Shown here in pieces: positions 33,535-45,331 of a DNA stretch of 64,000 nucleotides. Positions within the stretch are counted from its first letter, which is position 1; every line of letters starts with the position of its first letter. The stretch comes from Plectosphaerella cucumerina (taxonomy: Eukaryota; Ascomycota; Sordariomycetes; Glomerellales; Plectosphaerellaceae). Location of the stretch: positions 372,001 to 436,000 of the forward strand of contig JAGPXD010000005.1 of NCBI GenBank assembly GCA_020746995.1. The letters run 5' to 3'. Under the pieces are notes generated by a model that saw only the letters and a program-made list of their open reading frames with translations, did not search any database and was not told the origin of the DNA. A program made the translations under genes and the position numbers.

Positions 33535-36138
33535 TCAGTGCGAAAGGACAGACGTCTGAGACCAAGAACCTGCTGGCTGCTCGCCATTAGAGCCATCTTC
33601 CATAGCTAAGAGGCCCAGGTCTGTGAATCCAAGGAATGTATCCTTCGAATCCAAGGCCTATAGTCAGTGACTGATACGATGAAGAACCATATCAGCTGAG
33701 GTGCGACGGCACTTACAAATACACCCCAGAGACCAACAGCCCTACCGGCTTCCACCTTAACATGCCTGCTCACAGACTTGCCGTCTGACAACAGATCGTC
33801 CATGTCATCGTCCGAAGGGACTACAGCCTTCTGTCCGCGATTCGTAGAGATCTGCTCAAAAGTTCACTTAGGTCAGAGCCTTGGCTCGCACATTCTGCGA
33901 AGGGGGAGCGTGTTCAAACTCACCCTGAAAGTCGTAAGTTCTCCCCTGTAGTAGAGGCTCTCGAAGCCCGTGATTCTCTCTCCATTGGGCCCGTCGATTT
34001 CCAAAATATCGTCAAACAACTCGTGGTAGCTCGTGAGGTTACCCAGTAGATTTGTTTCCACGCCTCGTAGGGTTTGGCTCTGAGAGGCTATAGATAGCAG
34101 GTCGAGGTCGGTTGGGCCATCCCGTCCTGATAATCTTCGAAAAGTGATCCGAACAAGATCATTGCCATCAGTCCTCCCGAAAGGCGAGAATATGACCACG
34201 GCATCTTCGTATATGTATGGGCTGGCCGAGCCATCCCATTTTTGGTCATTGGTGCCGAGGAAACGGAGTGTAGGTTCTGGGATGTCTGGGTACCAGAACG
34301 CGATGTCTCTGAAACTCAGTGGGGGTAGAGGCTCAAGATCGTGTTGCTGAGGTCCGTGTCTGTCGCTTGACACGCCTAGGGCCACAAGCTTGGCAGCCTG
34401 TGAGAATGTGAGCCACAATTCAACAGAAGATGTCTACTTTCGTGCTTTCAAAAAATGACAAGCACATTGGAGAGCAGGATAATGAGAAGATACTTATATC
34501 AAATTTGCCTTGGAGGTCGGTAATCTTGAGATTCCACCGCACAGGCTCAGATTCAAGCACAAGTCGTCGCTTTGGAATGTTGTTGTAGTCCCCAACCCAT
34601 TTGGAGTTGATACTTGAGTCGATAATTGCGGCAATTCCTCGTATCCCTCGCTGATCCTGGGCTAAAAGGAATCCTCGCAAGTCGCAAAGGCCGTCTCCCG
34701 AGGCAAGAAGGAGGAGCTCTGATGTCGGGTGCCTGTACCCCAGGTGGTGGGAAGCACCGTCTCTATCGACGAGTCGTAATCCAGAGACATACCTGCGGCC
34801 AAAAAGATCGACCAAGGAGATGTAAATAAAAGCCACCCCGTGTTGGGGGAGCCTTAATCTACGCTCGCGTGTGGGTCGGTTTCCGCCATTGAAATCACGC
34901 TCCTCTGGCCTAAAACATCTGCTTGCGGTAATCCATTGTCGGTCAGGTTCGTTATCAAGAGGCGCCTCTGGTTCGAAGAAGGACCGAACAGGAGCACCTT
35001 GGCACGGGACATCCCAGATGGTTTCCATGACATCGGCTAGTGCTGAAGCAAGACTCCATACCCGATGACAATTTTCCATTGGCGGCGTGTGTCGAAGTGT
35101 CTTGAGGTTTGTGTAGAATTGCCCCCACCGGCCGTTGTACTCGGCTAAAGTGACTAGCTGGCGGGCGTCGGGCAAGTGTTGCATGTCGAAGCCGTTGAGG
35201 AACCGTCATTTCCAAAAGGCGTTGGTCAAAACCACATTTCGGAAAGCAGGAGAAGCGATCTTCAAATTGACGACGTCTTCGTTTGGAAGCTTGGTGAATA
35301 TTGCCGACCGTATTTCTACCGGCAAAAATTCGAAGATATCTCTCGCGTCCTTGGCAAGGTCTTGGGTAGACGCCTGGTGGCGAAGAGAGGGATCGATGTG
35401 GCTTGCCGGTGTCGTGGCTAAGACTTCATCGAGAATGCGACGGATCTGTTGAACATCGAACGGATTCGAAAGTTCGGCATCTGAGAGTTCCCTGTCTCCG
35501 TTGGATCCTCTCTTCGATCTCGTCCTCATACTCATCACCAGGAACAGGTAGAGCCTGTTGTTGTTGTTGCTGCCTCTGTGGAGATCGGAAGTCGAGTCGG
35601 TAATTGTGTCCCCAGGCAACCGCTCCCCTTAAAATGGGGAAGACGCGGCAGAGGCTGAACAGCAATTGAAGTATCGAGTCCGATCGATGTAGAGTCGTCC
35701 TCAAATCTCGATGCTGATTTCGACGCTTTCTTCCTGACGGGAAACACCCTCGATAGGTGCTCCCAGCAAGACACATGAAACGGAAATCCACAGGCGTATG
35801 GCGACTCGGAATCGAAGTGACGATCTTCAAAGTACTGGGGCAAGAGATGAATCTTGAACCAGTTGCCGTTGAACTCGTTGTCCGGTAACTCCAGCGGCTC
35901 GGTTACTGGGAAGAAATCCCACCACTGATCTCTACGTCCTAGGCCAGAAAGAAAGACTCGCGCGTTGAGGTCGAATCCTACAGCGTAGACTTCGGAGGAC
36001 GAATGAGATTCATGTCGAAAAATTCGGAAGATGGGACACATACTTACTTGCGACAAATTGAGAGGTCCAGAGGGGCTCGGTATTTGGCCAAGTGATGCCC
36101 TCTCCGCAGAGGGTGCAGGGATGTCTGTATTGGATCAT
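33535..36138 (-). pseudogene. F-box protein gene, apparently decayed
   Basis: The order of segments matches a large fungal F-box family. The start is MIQYRHPCTLCGEGITW (36138). After a GTAAGT intron (36047-35990) come IYAVGFDLNARVFLSGLG, GFPFHVSCW, LFSLCRVFPILRGAVAWGHNY, NPFDVQQIRRILDE, the F-box (FEFLPVEIRSAIFTKLPNEDVVNL), a long C-terminal domain and a last exon ending at 33535. Three breaks are seen. The frame changes at about 35700-35752 with no intron of acceptable length. A TGA at 35206-35208 lies inside the conserved FWK-RFL junction. A donor expected at 34497 reads ATAAGT instead of GTAAGT. The other junctions are good. F-box proteins normally recruit targets to SCF ubiquitin ligases. 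Sequencing error could explain one break but hardly all three. Confidence 0.65.
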
Positions 36139-36656
36139 TTTGAGGTCACAACCGTGTCCCGTCGGTGTTTGGGACGGGGGTGATTCTGCGATGTTGGAAC
36201 TCCCCAGGTGTTCTGGCGCTCGCAATTGGATCATGGGAATGGAGATGGAAGCCCACCCCGGGCATATTGTAGTCCCACGTGCCCCAGACCTCGAGCTGTC
36301 GACGTGACCTGCATGAGCCCTGTGGGGTCTCCGGCCAAAAAAAAAACCCTAGCGTATCTCCCGTCAACCCCCACATCCATGTTTCCAGGTTCCGAGTACC
36401 GACCCGGACGCCTCCAAGTACCAGTCCTGTGAATCTTGATCCCTCATTACTGGTACGCCTCTGGCAGCCTGGAAGTCAAGGGTGACATGAAGTGGGATAC
36501 ATCGGGCTTGCGCAACGAGTGAGTCATCCGGGGAGCTGTTTGCGTCACACTAGAGGAGTGACTCATTCTAGCCAGATCTGAAGTCTCCACGAAAAAGCTT
36601 CCTTTCATGTCCTTGGGTGATGAGCTGGTTGGCTAGATAGCGAACCGTCCAGCCGC
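36139..36656. other. Intergenic
   Basis: 518 bp upstream of the F-box gene and downstream of the amidohydrolase stop. A short A run lies at about 36340. Nothing else is recognised. Confidence 0.45.
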
Positions 36657-38279
36657 TCATGCTTGCTGGGACCAGACCTCCCTCCCCCTGAACCAAGTCT
36701 GCTCGACAGATGCACCGAGAAGCCTCGTCGCATCCCATTCCATGTCGACCACGACGAAATCCGCCGACTTTCCAACCTCCAGACTACCTGTCACATCCTC
36801 GAGGAATACACTCCGCGCCGCACCATCCGTGGAGGCAACGATCGACTCACAAAGTCCCAGGCGGAAGTTCTCGTTGACCGTCTCGGTATACGCAGGTTCC
36901 CGAGCCGAGCGACGCGTCGTGGCAACGTACAGATTCTCAAACGGTGCATACGGCGATGTCGGGCTGTCACTGCCGAGGGCGAGCAGAGCACCTGCATCGG
37001 CAAACTCGCGGTATGCGAATGCTCGCGTCGCCCGCTTTGCGCCAAGCAAACGGTTCCAGGCCTTGAGGATGAAAGGATCCGCATGGACGGGTTGCACAGA
37101 GGCAGTCAGTCCCAGCTTGCCGAGTCGTACTGCGTCTTCCGGTGAGGCGAGCTCGATGTGTTCGATGCGGTGACGTCTTCCGATAGTGCCGTACTTCTCG
37201 ATCGAATCCACGGCCATCTTGACGGCCGCATCGCCAATGGCGTGCAAAGCGATCTGGAGACCGCCTTCGTCGGCCTCACGGACTACAGGCTCCATGTGCT
37301 CCTGAAGCCAGACCGGTGGTGGCAGCGCAGCGTCACCGTAGGGTTGTGAGAGAAAGGCCGTGCAGGCGTCAATGATGCCGTCGAGAATGAGCTTGATGCC
37401 CACGATGCGAAGGTCCATGTTGTTTGATGGCCCGTAGAGACGACTCATCTCGATGGCGCGACGGACTTGCTTTGAGTTCTCCTCGTGGTCCGTTGTCGGC
37501 CGGATCAGCCAGTACGCCGCCACGCGGATTGGCAGCTCTGGCTCGCGCTCATGAAGAGCTATCAGGGCGTCCCAAGCCTCTTCGTCCATTGCCATCTCCA
37601 CAACACCGGTATAGCCGGCGGCGTTGTACTCGCTGATAGCGGCCCGGATGGCCTCTATCCTTTCTTCCCTGGAGACGGAGGAGGCCTGGTACGGCCAGAT
37701 GATGGACATCATCGCACCTTCGTCCAGGAGACCGTTGGCCTTTCCGTCAGGCCCGCGGTGAATCTTGCCACCGGCCGGATCCGGGAGGTCATCTGCTCCT
37801 AGGACCTTCAGAGCAGCCGTGTTACACCAGCATGAGTGCAGCGAACTGTTGTCGATGAAGATGGGCCGTGGGTCAATGTCGTCGAGCATGGCTGCAGTGA
37901 CGCCGTCAGGGGTCATGTGATGGAACCAGTTCTTGCACATGATGGACTTGGCCTCTGGATTGGCGAGAGCGTAGGCCTTGATCGTGGCGCGGATGTCCTC
38001 GACGGAAGTACATTGTGTGAGATCGGCCTTGCGCAGTGACTGTCCCAGGAGCAGGAGGTGCATGTGCCCGTCGATGAAGCTGGGGAGGACAGTCCTTTGT
38101 TGGAGGTCGCGGACATCGAGGCCCTGGACGTTGCTTTCGCCCAGAGACTCGCGCGATCCTACAGCAGCGACCTTTCCATCTTTGACGATCATGCAGTCGA
38201 CAAAGGTTGGCTGGCCGTCGGAGCCTTTGCCGGCCTTGGTGAGGATGCGTCCATTGACGAAGAGTGAGGCTTGTGACAT
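36657..38279 (-). CDS. YtcJ-like amidohydrolase (amidohydrolase family 3)
   Basis: Single exon, 540 aa, the usual length. The N-terminal beta-sandwich begins SLFVNGRILT and returns at the C-terminus (GSLEVGKSADFVVVD). Metal-binding residues of the TIM-barrel are visible: PSFIDGHMHL near residue 68 (HxH), ALHAIGDAAV, RIEHIELASPED and LGSDSPTSP with the catalytic Asp. A WFHHM segment lies near 118. The family hydrolyses amides or N-formyl/imide bonds of small molecules; substrates of fungal members are mostly unknown. Cytosolic, no signal peptide. The start MSQASLF fits family alignments. It is divergent from the transporter at 39247. Confidence 0.9.
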   Translation of the reverse strand: MSQASLFVNGRILTKAGKGSDGQPTFVDCMIVKDGKVAAVGSRESLGESNVQGLDVRDLQQRTVLPSFIDGHMHLLLLGQSLRKADLTQCTSVEDIRATIKAYALANPEAKSIMCKNWFHHMTPDGVTAAMLDDIDPRPIFIDNSSLHSCWCNTAALKVLGADDLPDPAGGKIHRGPDGKANGLLDEGAMMSIIWPYQASSVSREERIEAIRAAISEYNAAGYTGVVEMAMDEEAWDALIALHEREPELPIRVAAYWLIRPTTDHEENSKQVRRAIEMSRLYGPSNNMDLRIVGIKLILDGIIDACTAFLSQPYGDAALPPPVWLQEHMEPVVREADEGGLQIALHAIGDAAVKMAVDSIEKYGTIGRRHRIEHIELASPEDAVRLGKLGLTASVQPVHADPFILKAWNRLLGAKRATRAFAYREFADAGALLALGSDSPTSPYAPFENLYVATTRRSAREPAYTETVNENFRLGLCESIVASTDGAARSVFLEDVTGSLEVGKSADFVVVDMEWDATRLLGASVEQTWFRGREVWSQQA

Positions 38280-39246
38280 GATTGACAGAAAGGGCGTGAG
38301 AATCTATGGGTGAGGGAAAGAAGAAATGGAGACGGAGGAGCACATAGTCAATGTCTTTAGCATCCTGACAAAGTCATGCATCTACCTCGAGGTTGAAGGG
38401 CTGATGCCGAGCACCCCGGGCGACGGCATCGTTCTCCTTGACCCTAGTTCGTTTCGACTTTCCCTCCGCGATGGGTTTGGCGGGCTTAAGGAGAGAGGCC
38501 AGACCTGATATGGCATAGTGTGCCTCGTTTCGACTTCCCTTCCCAGTTGGTTCCCCAGAATGACACCACAAATGCAGGGTTGCGGGCCAGCGAGTCAGTT
38601 CAAACCTCCCTGGGCCCATTGAATGTCGAGGAAAGGAGCATCGGAGCCGCATCCCGAGACAACACGACTTGCCTTCTACCCAAAATCATATGCATCCGAC
38701 TTCAAGGTTTCTACGCGGCTTGCATTCTTGATATGTGGCTCACTGCAAGACTTGACCTGCTCTTAGCTGCGTGGTGGCTTACTTCTCGGTCAAAAGGAAA
38801 AGATTCGCAGCAGAGAACTCATTACACCCTGAACCTTCTCATTTCAGTCCTTGAAATCGCTTGTTGTTGACTAGCAAGAGATCATTCATAGCTCGGTCGA
38901 AAGGAACAGGCTCGTCGAGAGAGACCTCCAGGACACCACAGTCGTGTTCTACGCGCCCTTTCCCTCGACAGTGGCACAATCTTTGCGGATGCCGAAAATA
39001 CCCCCAGATATGTTCCCACAGTCTAGCCCGCAACATCCGTCTTAGCCGGGCGCCCCATGGGGTCGAAACTGGGGGCTGATTCCCCTCGGATGTCCTTCGG
39101 GATGCATATCCGGGACCGGAGTGAAAAAGGCTTGTTCCGCAACGCAAGATGGCGATGCTGGCTCGACTATCACGCTGCCCCGACACTCATCGGCTATCAC
39201 ATCCTCAAACCAACATTAAACCCGTTCGTTGAAGACAAGAGCAGAC
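38280..39246. promoter_or_regulatory. Divergent intergenic region, amidohydrolase / AAAP transporter
   Basis: 967 bp, no recognised coding sequence. It must hold the promoters of both flanking genes. No clear TATA box or known operator is seen. Confidence 0.4.
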
Positions 39247-40722
39247 ATGGAGAATGGCAAGATCATCCCCGATAGTGAGACCAAACGCGACACTCCGATC
39301 TCCAAACCCTCCCTCGACGAAATCCGACCCACAGCCTCCCCAGATGTCGGCGAAATCCTCCAGAAACCCGACGGCGCCGATGTCGAAAAACAAAAGACCA
39401 TCGAGGGAGATGCCTTCTTCCATCGCCTAGGCTGGAAGCGTCTCACAATCGTGCTCATCGTCCAAGCCATCGCTCTAGGATCCCTCAGCCTGCCCGCCGC
39501 CTTTGCGACGCTCGGAATGGTGGCCGGAACGATCATCACCGTGGGCATGGGCTTCATCGCGATCTACGCCAGCTACATGGTGGGATTGGTGAAGTTGAAG
39601 TACCCGCACATCGCACACTACGCTGATGTCGGTGGGCTTCTACTCGGAAAGCCGGGGGACATCCTCTTCAGCACCATCTTCGTGGCTCTCCTCGTCATGG
39701 TCGTCGGGTCACATTGTCTTACCGGCACTATTGCCTTCGTCCACATCACCGGCAGCGACATGTGCTCGCTAGTCTTCAGCATCATCTCGGCTCTGATACT
39801 CATCCTCCTGGCAATTCCGCCTTCCTTTGCGGAAGTGGCCATCTTGGGCTACATCGACTTTGCCTCCATCATCATCGCAATCGGCATCACTGTCATCGGG
39901 ACCGGTATCAACCACTCCAATTCGCCCGCATCGGCTTCAGACTGGTCTGCGTGGCCGAAGGAGGACGTGACGGCTGCGCAGGCATTCGTGGCCATCTCGA
40001 ACATCGTATTCTCGTATGCTTTTGCCGCCGCACAGCCATCCTTCATGGACGAGATGCACACGCCCGAAGATTTCACCAAGTCCATCACAGCCCTTGGAGT
40101 CGCTCAAATCTGCATCTACACACTTACAGGAGCACTGGTCTACGCATTCGTGGGCCAAGATGTCGGCTCACCGGCTCTGGTGTCCGCCGGGCCCCTCCTG
40201 TCCAAGATCGCGTTCGGGGTAGCTTTGCCGGTCATTTACATCTCGGGATCCATCAACACGACAGTAGCCTGCCGATTTATTCACGGTCGACTCTACGCCG
40301 GGTCTGTGACGCGGTATGTCAACACGGCGAGGGGCTGGATCAGCTGGCTGGCATGTGTTGTCGGCGTCACCCTCCTTTCGTGGATCATCGCCGAGGCAAT
40401 CCCCTTCTTTTCCGAGCTGCTGTCCATCTGTGGCGCTCTTTTCATCTCCGGTCTATCGTTCTACATTCCTCCTATGATGTGGTTCTTCCTTCTGAAAGAG
40501 GAGCATTGGTACGATAAGAAGAACAGAGCAACGGCTATTTGCAATCTGCTGGTGTTCCTGGTTGGAATCATCGTGCTGGGCTGCGGCTCGTACGCTAGCT
40601 TCAACCAAGTGGTGAGTGGAAGGCCAATACTTGAAGAAACGTGAGCTCACATCATGTTCTAGGTCGAGAACTTCCGAAATGGGTTGGTGAAGAGGCCCTT
40701 CTCCTGCAATGTTGGGCAGTAG
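39247..40722 (+). CDS. AAAP-family amino acid transporter (Mtr/Avt-like)
   Basis: Exons 39247-40611 and 40663-40722; the 51-nt intron (GTGAGT...CTAG) leads to a 19-residue last exon ending PFSCNVGQ, like the PFSC end of fungal neutral amino acid permeases. Product 474 aa. A hydrophilic N-terminus of ~65 residues is followed by about 11 membrane helices. Family segments are LGSLSLPAAFATLGMVAGTI, IAHYADVGGLLLG, SNIVFSYAFAAAQPSFMDEM and GALFISGLSFYIPP. It resembles Neurospora Mtr, a proton-coupled neutral/aromatic amino acid importer. The gene ends 88 bp from the convergent Zn2Cys6 gene of the biotin region, so a role in precursor (alanine, methionine) or biotin-related uptake is possible but unproven. 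Confidence 0.9.
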
Positions 40723-40810
40723 AAGCTCAGATAGGGGAACGGAGTAGGCGACGAGATGAACACCACAGCACCAACCTGTTCTGGTATTGCTCATTGGGAA
40801 TAAGAGGTAT

Positions 40811-42421
40811 TCAGACCATCAATACACGAAGATCTGTATCTGCCATGGCCCGGGACCAACACCGGCTCAGCCGGCCTGTCTGAAAATAGTCGTGCTCCCC
40901 GCTCCACACGAAGTGAAGCAGCGTTTTCACGCTGCCAAAGTTTGTGAACGCTGTGCCTGCCTCCTCCAGATTTCTCTCCAAGATATCGTCAAAGAACTGC
41001 TGCTGGGTCGAGCTAGCCATACACCCGCCGATGAAGAGCGGCCATGGCATGCCCCTGACGGTGACGCCAGGGGGCAAACTCCGCAGCGCTTCGATCATGT
41101 CGTCTACTGCGGCAACAACGTTGGGCTCGAAGGCCTGGGTATCGTGAGCCAGTGCGTGCAAGAAGACGAGAGAAGCGGCAGCGTGGACTCGTGTGACGGA
41201 TTGTGAGGTGTTTGCTTGTGATGTCTGCGGCAGGTGGTTAGTAGATAGAGGTTTCCGGGGGAGACATGGCTTGCCTGTGAGTCGAGCTGAGAAAGCTGCT
41301 CATTTAGACCATTCCTCAAGCTCAACACTTGAGCAATGCGTTCTGATGGGGTCACTTCGTCAAATTGAGCACATAGCGTGGCGATATCTCCAATGGCAAT
41401 CATGGCCCAGTTCTCACAGCCCGTCACGCAGGAGATATCAACGTCTGTCTCCTCCAGCCACCTGTGGTAATCACTTTGTGGAGCAGCTTCCGTGGCCACG
41501 CAGGATATGATGTCAAACCAGAGAAGCTCAGCTATGAGAAACCGCTGCGCTGAGCTGATCGTGACAAGATACTCATGTCGTTCGATGTCGGCCTCGTCGT
41601 CGAGAGCCGAAGCCGATGGCACTGGTTCTAGATCGTCGAGCTGGGTGTCTCGAAATGAAGACATGAGAGCGTTGAGATGTGGCATCCAGGTGCCGGCACC
41701 ACCTGAGAAGACCTGAAATCGGAGTGAGTCCTCATCGCACTACCTCACGAAGGGCTCGACATACCTCGAAGCTGATGAGGGCAGTACCGCAGGCCATGAA
41801 CTCAATCCACTCGTCGTGCCGGGCAGCAGACCGGTTCACTTGCCGTCGAGACACGACAGCACGGAGCTCACGCATGGAGCTCGTGTGGTAAAAGAGCATG
41901 AGGCGCTCGAGAGCGTCAGCCGCCCCATGCTGCGAAAGCGTCTGGCGGTGAAAGGCAGCCAGGGTCAGCGCCGCTTGTCGGAGAGGCCCCTTCTTCGTCA
42001 ATCGCCAGAATAGCCAACCGCGGGAGTTGAGGCTGCCCTTCTCCGTGTAATACGGAAACTGGATCATGAAGATGTGGTCGAGGTAGTGCATGAGGAGCTC
42101 GGCCTCGCGGAAGGTCTGGAAGTCTGGGGTGATGGCGGTGGCACCATGTTCGTCAGGCTCTGAGGCCGATGACCGGCGCCGGGGGCGTTGGACGGCCTTT
42201 GAACGACGGAGGTGCTGCTTGATCTGGGTCTTGATCTTTTGTACTTCTTCGCGTAGTCTCGCGGGGTCTTTCGCCCATTCTGGCGGGGGTCCGTAGCCGT
42301 GGCATTCGATTCGCCTGGAGGTGCACTCGACGCATTCCGGTGCCGTCTCGTCGCACTTGCGGTGGCGGATGCGGCAAGTGAAGCAAGCGCCGTGGCTTCT
42401 GGAGGGTAGCGCGTCTGTCAT
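40811..42421 (-). CDS. Zn2Cys6 transcription factor flanking the biotin genes
   Basis: Three exons: 42421-41765, 41712-41275 and 41224-40811, total 502 aa. The N-terminal zinc cluster is canonical: C13-x2-C16-x6-C23-x6-C30-x2-C33-x6-C40, followed by a short basic linker (RLREEVQKIKTQIKQHLRRSK). The rest is the helical fungal-specific regulator domain, with WIEFMACGTALISFE and FSGGAGTWMPHL joined exactly by intron 1 and LHALAHDTQAFEPN in the last exon. Intron 2 (41274-41225) is a GC-AG intron: donor CAG/GCAAGC, branch CTACTAAC, acceptor CCGCAG. Start lies 346 bp from the bioDA stop. Nuclear; it may control the adjacent biotin genes, by position only. Confidence 0.88.
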
Positions 42422-42766
42422 CTGATGTTGCGAGGTAATGATGAAATCGATGTCGGGTGAAATGGAGGAGGGAACGAAGTTGATGGTGTCGAGTCGGGGA
42501 TTGAATGCGACTGTGGGGCATGCAGCCGCTGGCTTTTGAAGTGGCAGGGCTGCCGAATGCGCTGATCCACCTCATCGACGCCGTTCAGTTCGGGGAAGAT
42601 CCTGGCGCGGACACCGGTCTGCCTCCGAGGACTGACGACGAGTCGGACTGGGCCGAAGGGTATGTCGTTACGCGTAGAATTGGCAGGGCCAACCTCACCG
42701 TGTACAAATACATTCACCGGAGGCTTTGGTTCTATTCCCTTTGACATTTTGTGTCGGCCTACACTC
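42422..42766. promoter_or_regulatory. Upstream region of the Zn2Cys6 gene
   Basis: 345 bp between the regulator start and the bioDA stop. It contains CGG-ACTGGG-CCG (42644-42655), an inverted CGG pair of the type bound by zinc-cluster dimers. A single occurrence is weak evidence. Confidence 0.35.
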
Positions 42767-45331
42767 TCAAGCCAAGACAGCATCGGTGAGCAATGCCTCC
42801 AGCCGCGCCACAGCTTCCTGGTCCGTCTTCTGGCCCGTCATGATGTACAGTACGTTGCCCAGCACCCTCGAGTGGACATTCCACGACCCAGTGCCCTTCC
42901 TGAGCAGCGTTTGGCATTTCGCAGCAGCCTTGCTGTTGTAGCCGACGCCATCTTGCGCTCTCAAGCTGATGGCCAGCACGCTCCCGAGCGCCCAGACGCC
43001 AGCAACCCGATCCGTCTGCCTGGACAGACGGTCAACGAAGCCTGGCGACCACACCGACCACGGAGCCTGCAGGGAACTTGGTGCCATGGAGACTTCGGAT
43101 GTCTTTGCCCAGTCCCAAGCCCCTTCTCGCTCCATTACCTGCATTTGCTGTAGAGACTCGAGGGCGACTTGACAGCCGACAGCATGGGCCGTGTAGCTGT
43201 GGCCATGAAGGAGTGCATCGCTCTTGTCATCGCTTGAGAAGGCTTCAAAGATGGACTCCGATGCAAGAGTGGCGCAAAGAGGCAGGAGACCACCAGTCAG
43301 GAGCTTTGCGTGCACCGAGATGTCGGCGTGGGTATCGATGAATGACGAGGATGTGAAGCGTCCCAGACGATACAGTCCCGTGAAGACCTCGTCAAAGACG
43401 ACAGGAAGGCCTGTCCATGCGTTCTGGTCCGGTGATGGTGTTGTCTCGATGCTGGTGCCGAACAGGTCCGGTGACTCGCGGACGACTTCGACGAGGGTCT
43501 TCTGGAAGAGAGGGTCCCTGGGACAAGTCAGTACTCATCGTCATACGGGGGCGAAGGAGACTTACGCGAGTATCATTCCGCCAGCACCGAGGACAACTGG
43601 CTCCAGCATCAAGGCGCCGAACTTCCGACCATGCTTGGCAAGGTCTTGAAGAACAGCCCTGAAGTACTCTTTGTAAGCCTCGTGGACATCCGTCCCAGTC
43701 CTGGCATCCAGATCAAACACCCCCTCCAGCGAACCCAGCACCTCACCAGAACCCATCCGCTCCCGCAAGGCCTCGGGAACATCGACAACCCACTTCCCGT
43801 CGCGACACCATACGGTCGGGAAGTCGAACCAGAATCCCCTGCCACGGTACCATTCGACCTTCTCATTGAACACACTCGGCTCTGAGCAATCCATGGTCCC
43901 AATGGTATCGCCATGGTAACTGCCGCGAAGACCGAGAATCTCAATCTGATCTCCAGCCGCCCAACCGTACCGCTTCCTCGCAGCGCGCAGCGCCATCTTG
44001 ACGGCCACCTCGCACCCGGTGCTGCCGTTGTCTGTGTAGAAGACTCGGGACAGACGCGGGCTCCGCAAGCATGCGATGAGGGTCTCAGCGAGGGCGAGGG
44101 CTGGCTCGTGGACGGCCTCGGCGAACATGACGTGGCCGTAGCGGCCTGCGGCGTAGGCGGCTGCGAGGGTGAGGCGAGGGTTGCCGTGGCCGAGACCTTG
44201 TGTCCACCAGGAGGCCGAGCCATCAAAGGCGGGCTGGAGGAGGGGCTGGGCTGCCGGTGTTGTCGGGGTCGGTGAGGTGAGGACCTGGAAGTGGTCGCCG
44301 GAGGCCGAGTCGATGGCTGCGATACGGTCGGGGGTGAGGAGTTTCTGCTGCGTGAAGGGGTACCAGATGGTTTCGCTCGCTGTCTGGGCCATGCTGTCGA
44401 GACGCGCGATGCGGCTCTGGTGTCGAGTATCCAGCGTCTCGAGGATGGTGCCGACTGCTTTACCAGAGCTCTCCCGGTCGTAGTACGCTGCCATTGCCGC
44501 GCTGTCTGCCCGTAGATCGCTGTGTCTGTCTGGCGGCGTCGACACTATCTCGACAGGGATAGCCGCCTGATCTCGGAAGTAGTCGCTCAAATACAGGTGG
44601 TTCTCGTAGACGGGGTTATTGAATAGCATGACCGCCTCAACGTCGAGACCTCGAAGCTTGAGGCACTCGTAGGCGGCAATTGTCTGCGAGATGCCGCCGA
44701 GTCTGGAGTCTCCCACCAGCACGATTGGCGTCCTTAGCGGAGCATACAACTCAACCTGCGGGGTGCCGGATGGTCCTGGCGAGTGCACGCCTCCGGCTGT
44801 CTCAATGAAGAGCCAGCCGGGGCCTAGGGACGCCTGCGCTGAGGCATGCTCATGAATTGCTGTGCGAAGTGATGCATCGGAGGGAATTTCCTGGCACGGT
44901 GGTCAGTACTTGTAAGGGTCAGAGCAGCGGTGGGGTTGACTGACCAGGCCGGACACCTTGGCTGCGATGTGAGGGCTGCAGGGCACACCATACTGGAAGA
45001 GCGTCTTGGATGCAATTGATGGGGCGTATTTCTCAATATGACTGAAACATCAGTAGGGGCTGCGTCGGAGAGGGCAACAGAACATCTGTAATGGTGTCAG
45101 ATGAGGAGTGAGGTGACCCTGGGTGATGAATGGGGACTCACACGAGCTGTCAGAGTCGCTGTCGGGCCCTGTCGACACGGGCTTCAGGTATGATGTCCGC
45201 TCATCACGGTATGCCTTGCTCGCCGCGCCACAGAGGATCGTCGACACAATCGTCTTCCCAACGTCTGTGTTCGCCCCATAGACCTGATGAACGCGCAGCT
45301 GGCGCCAGAGCAGGGCGGACAGAGGAGACAT
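42767..45331 (-). CDS. bioDA: Bifunctional dethiobiotin synthetase / DAPA aminotransferase (BioD-BioA fusion)
   Basis: Four exons: 45331-45144, 45041-44945, 44890-43566 and 43517-42767; introns of 102, 54 and 48 nt. The product is 786 aa. The N-terminal BioD part has the ATP loop YGANTDVGKTIVST, YLKPVSTGP, LFQYGVPCSPHIAA, FIETAGGVHSP and GDSRLGGISQT. The BioA part starts at about residue 290 with IWYPFTQQK, then GSASWWTQGLGHGNP, YTDNGSTGCEVAVKMAL, LRGSYHGDT and FDEVFTGLYRLG. The PLP lysine is in HAKLLTGG. BioA converts KAPA to DAPA using SAM as amino donor; BioD closes the ureido ring with CO2 and ATP. Eukaryotic versions act in mitochondria. Divergent from bioF across 308 bp. Confidence 0.95.
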
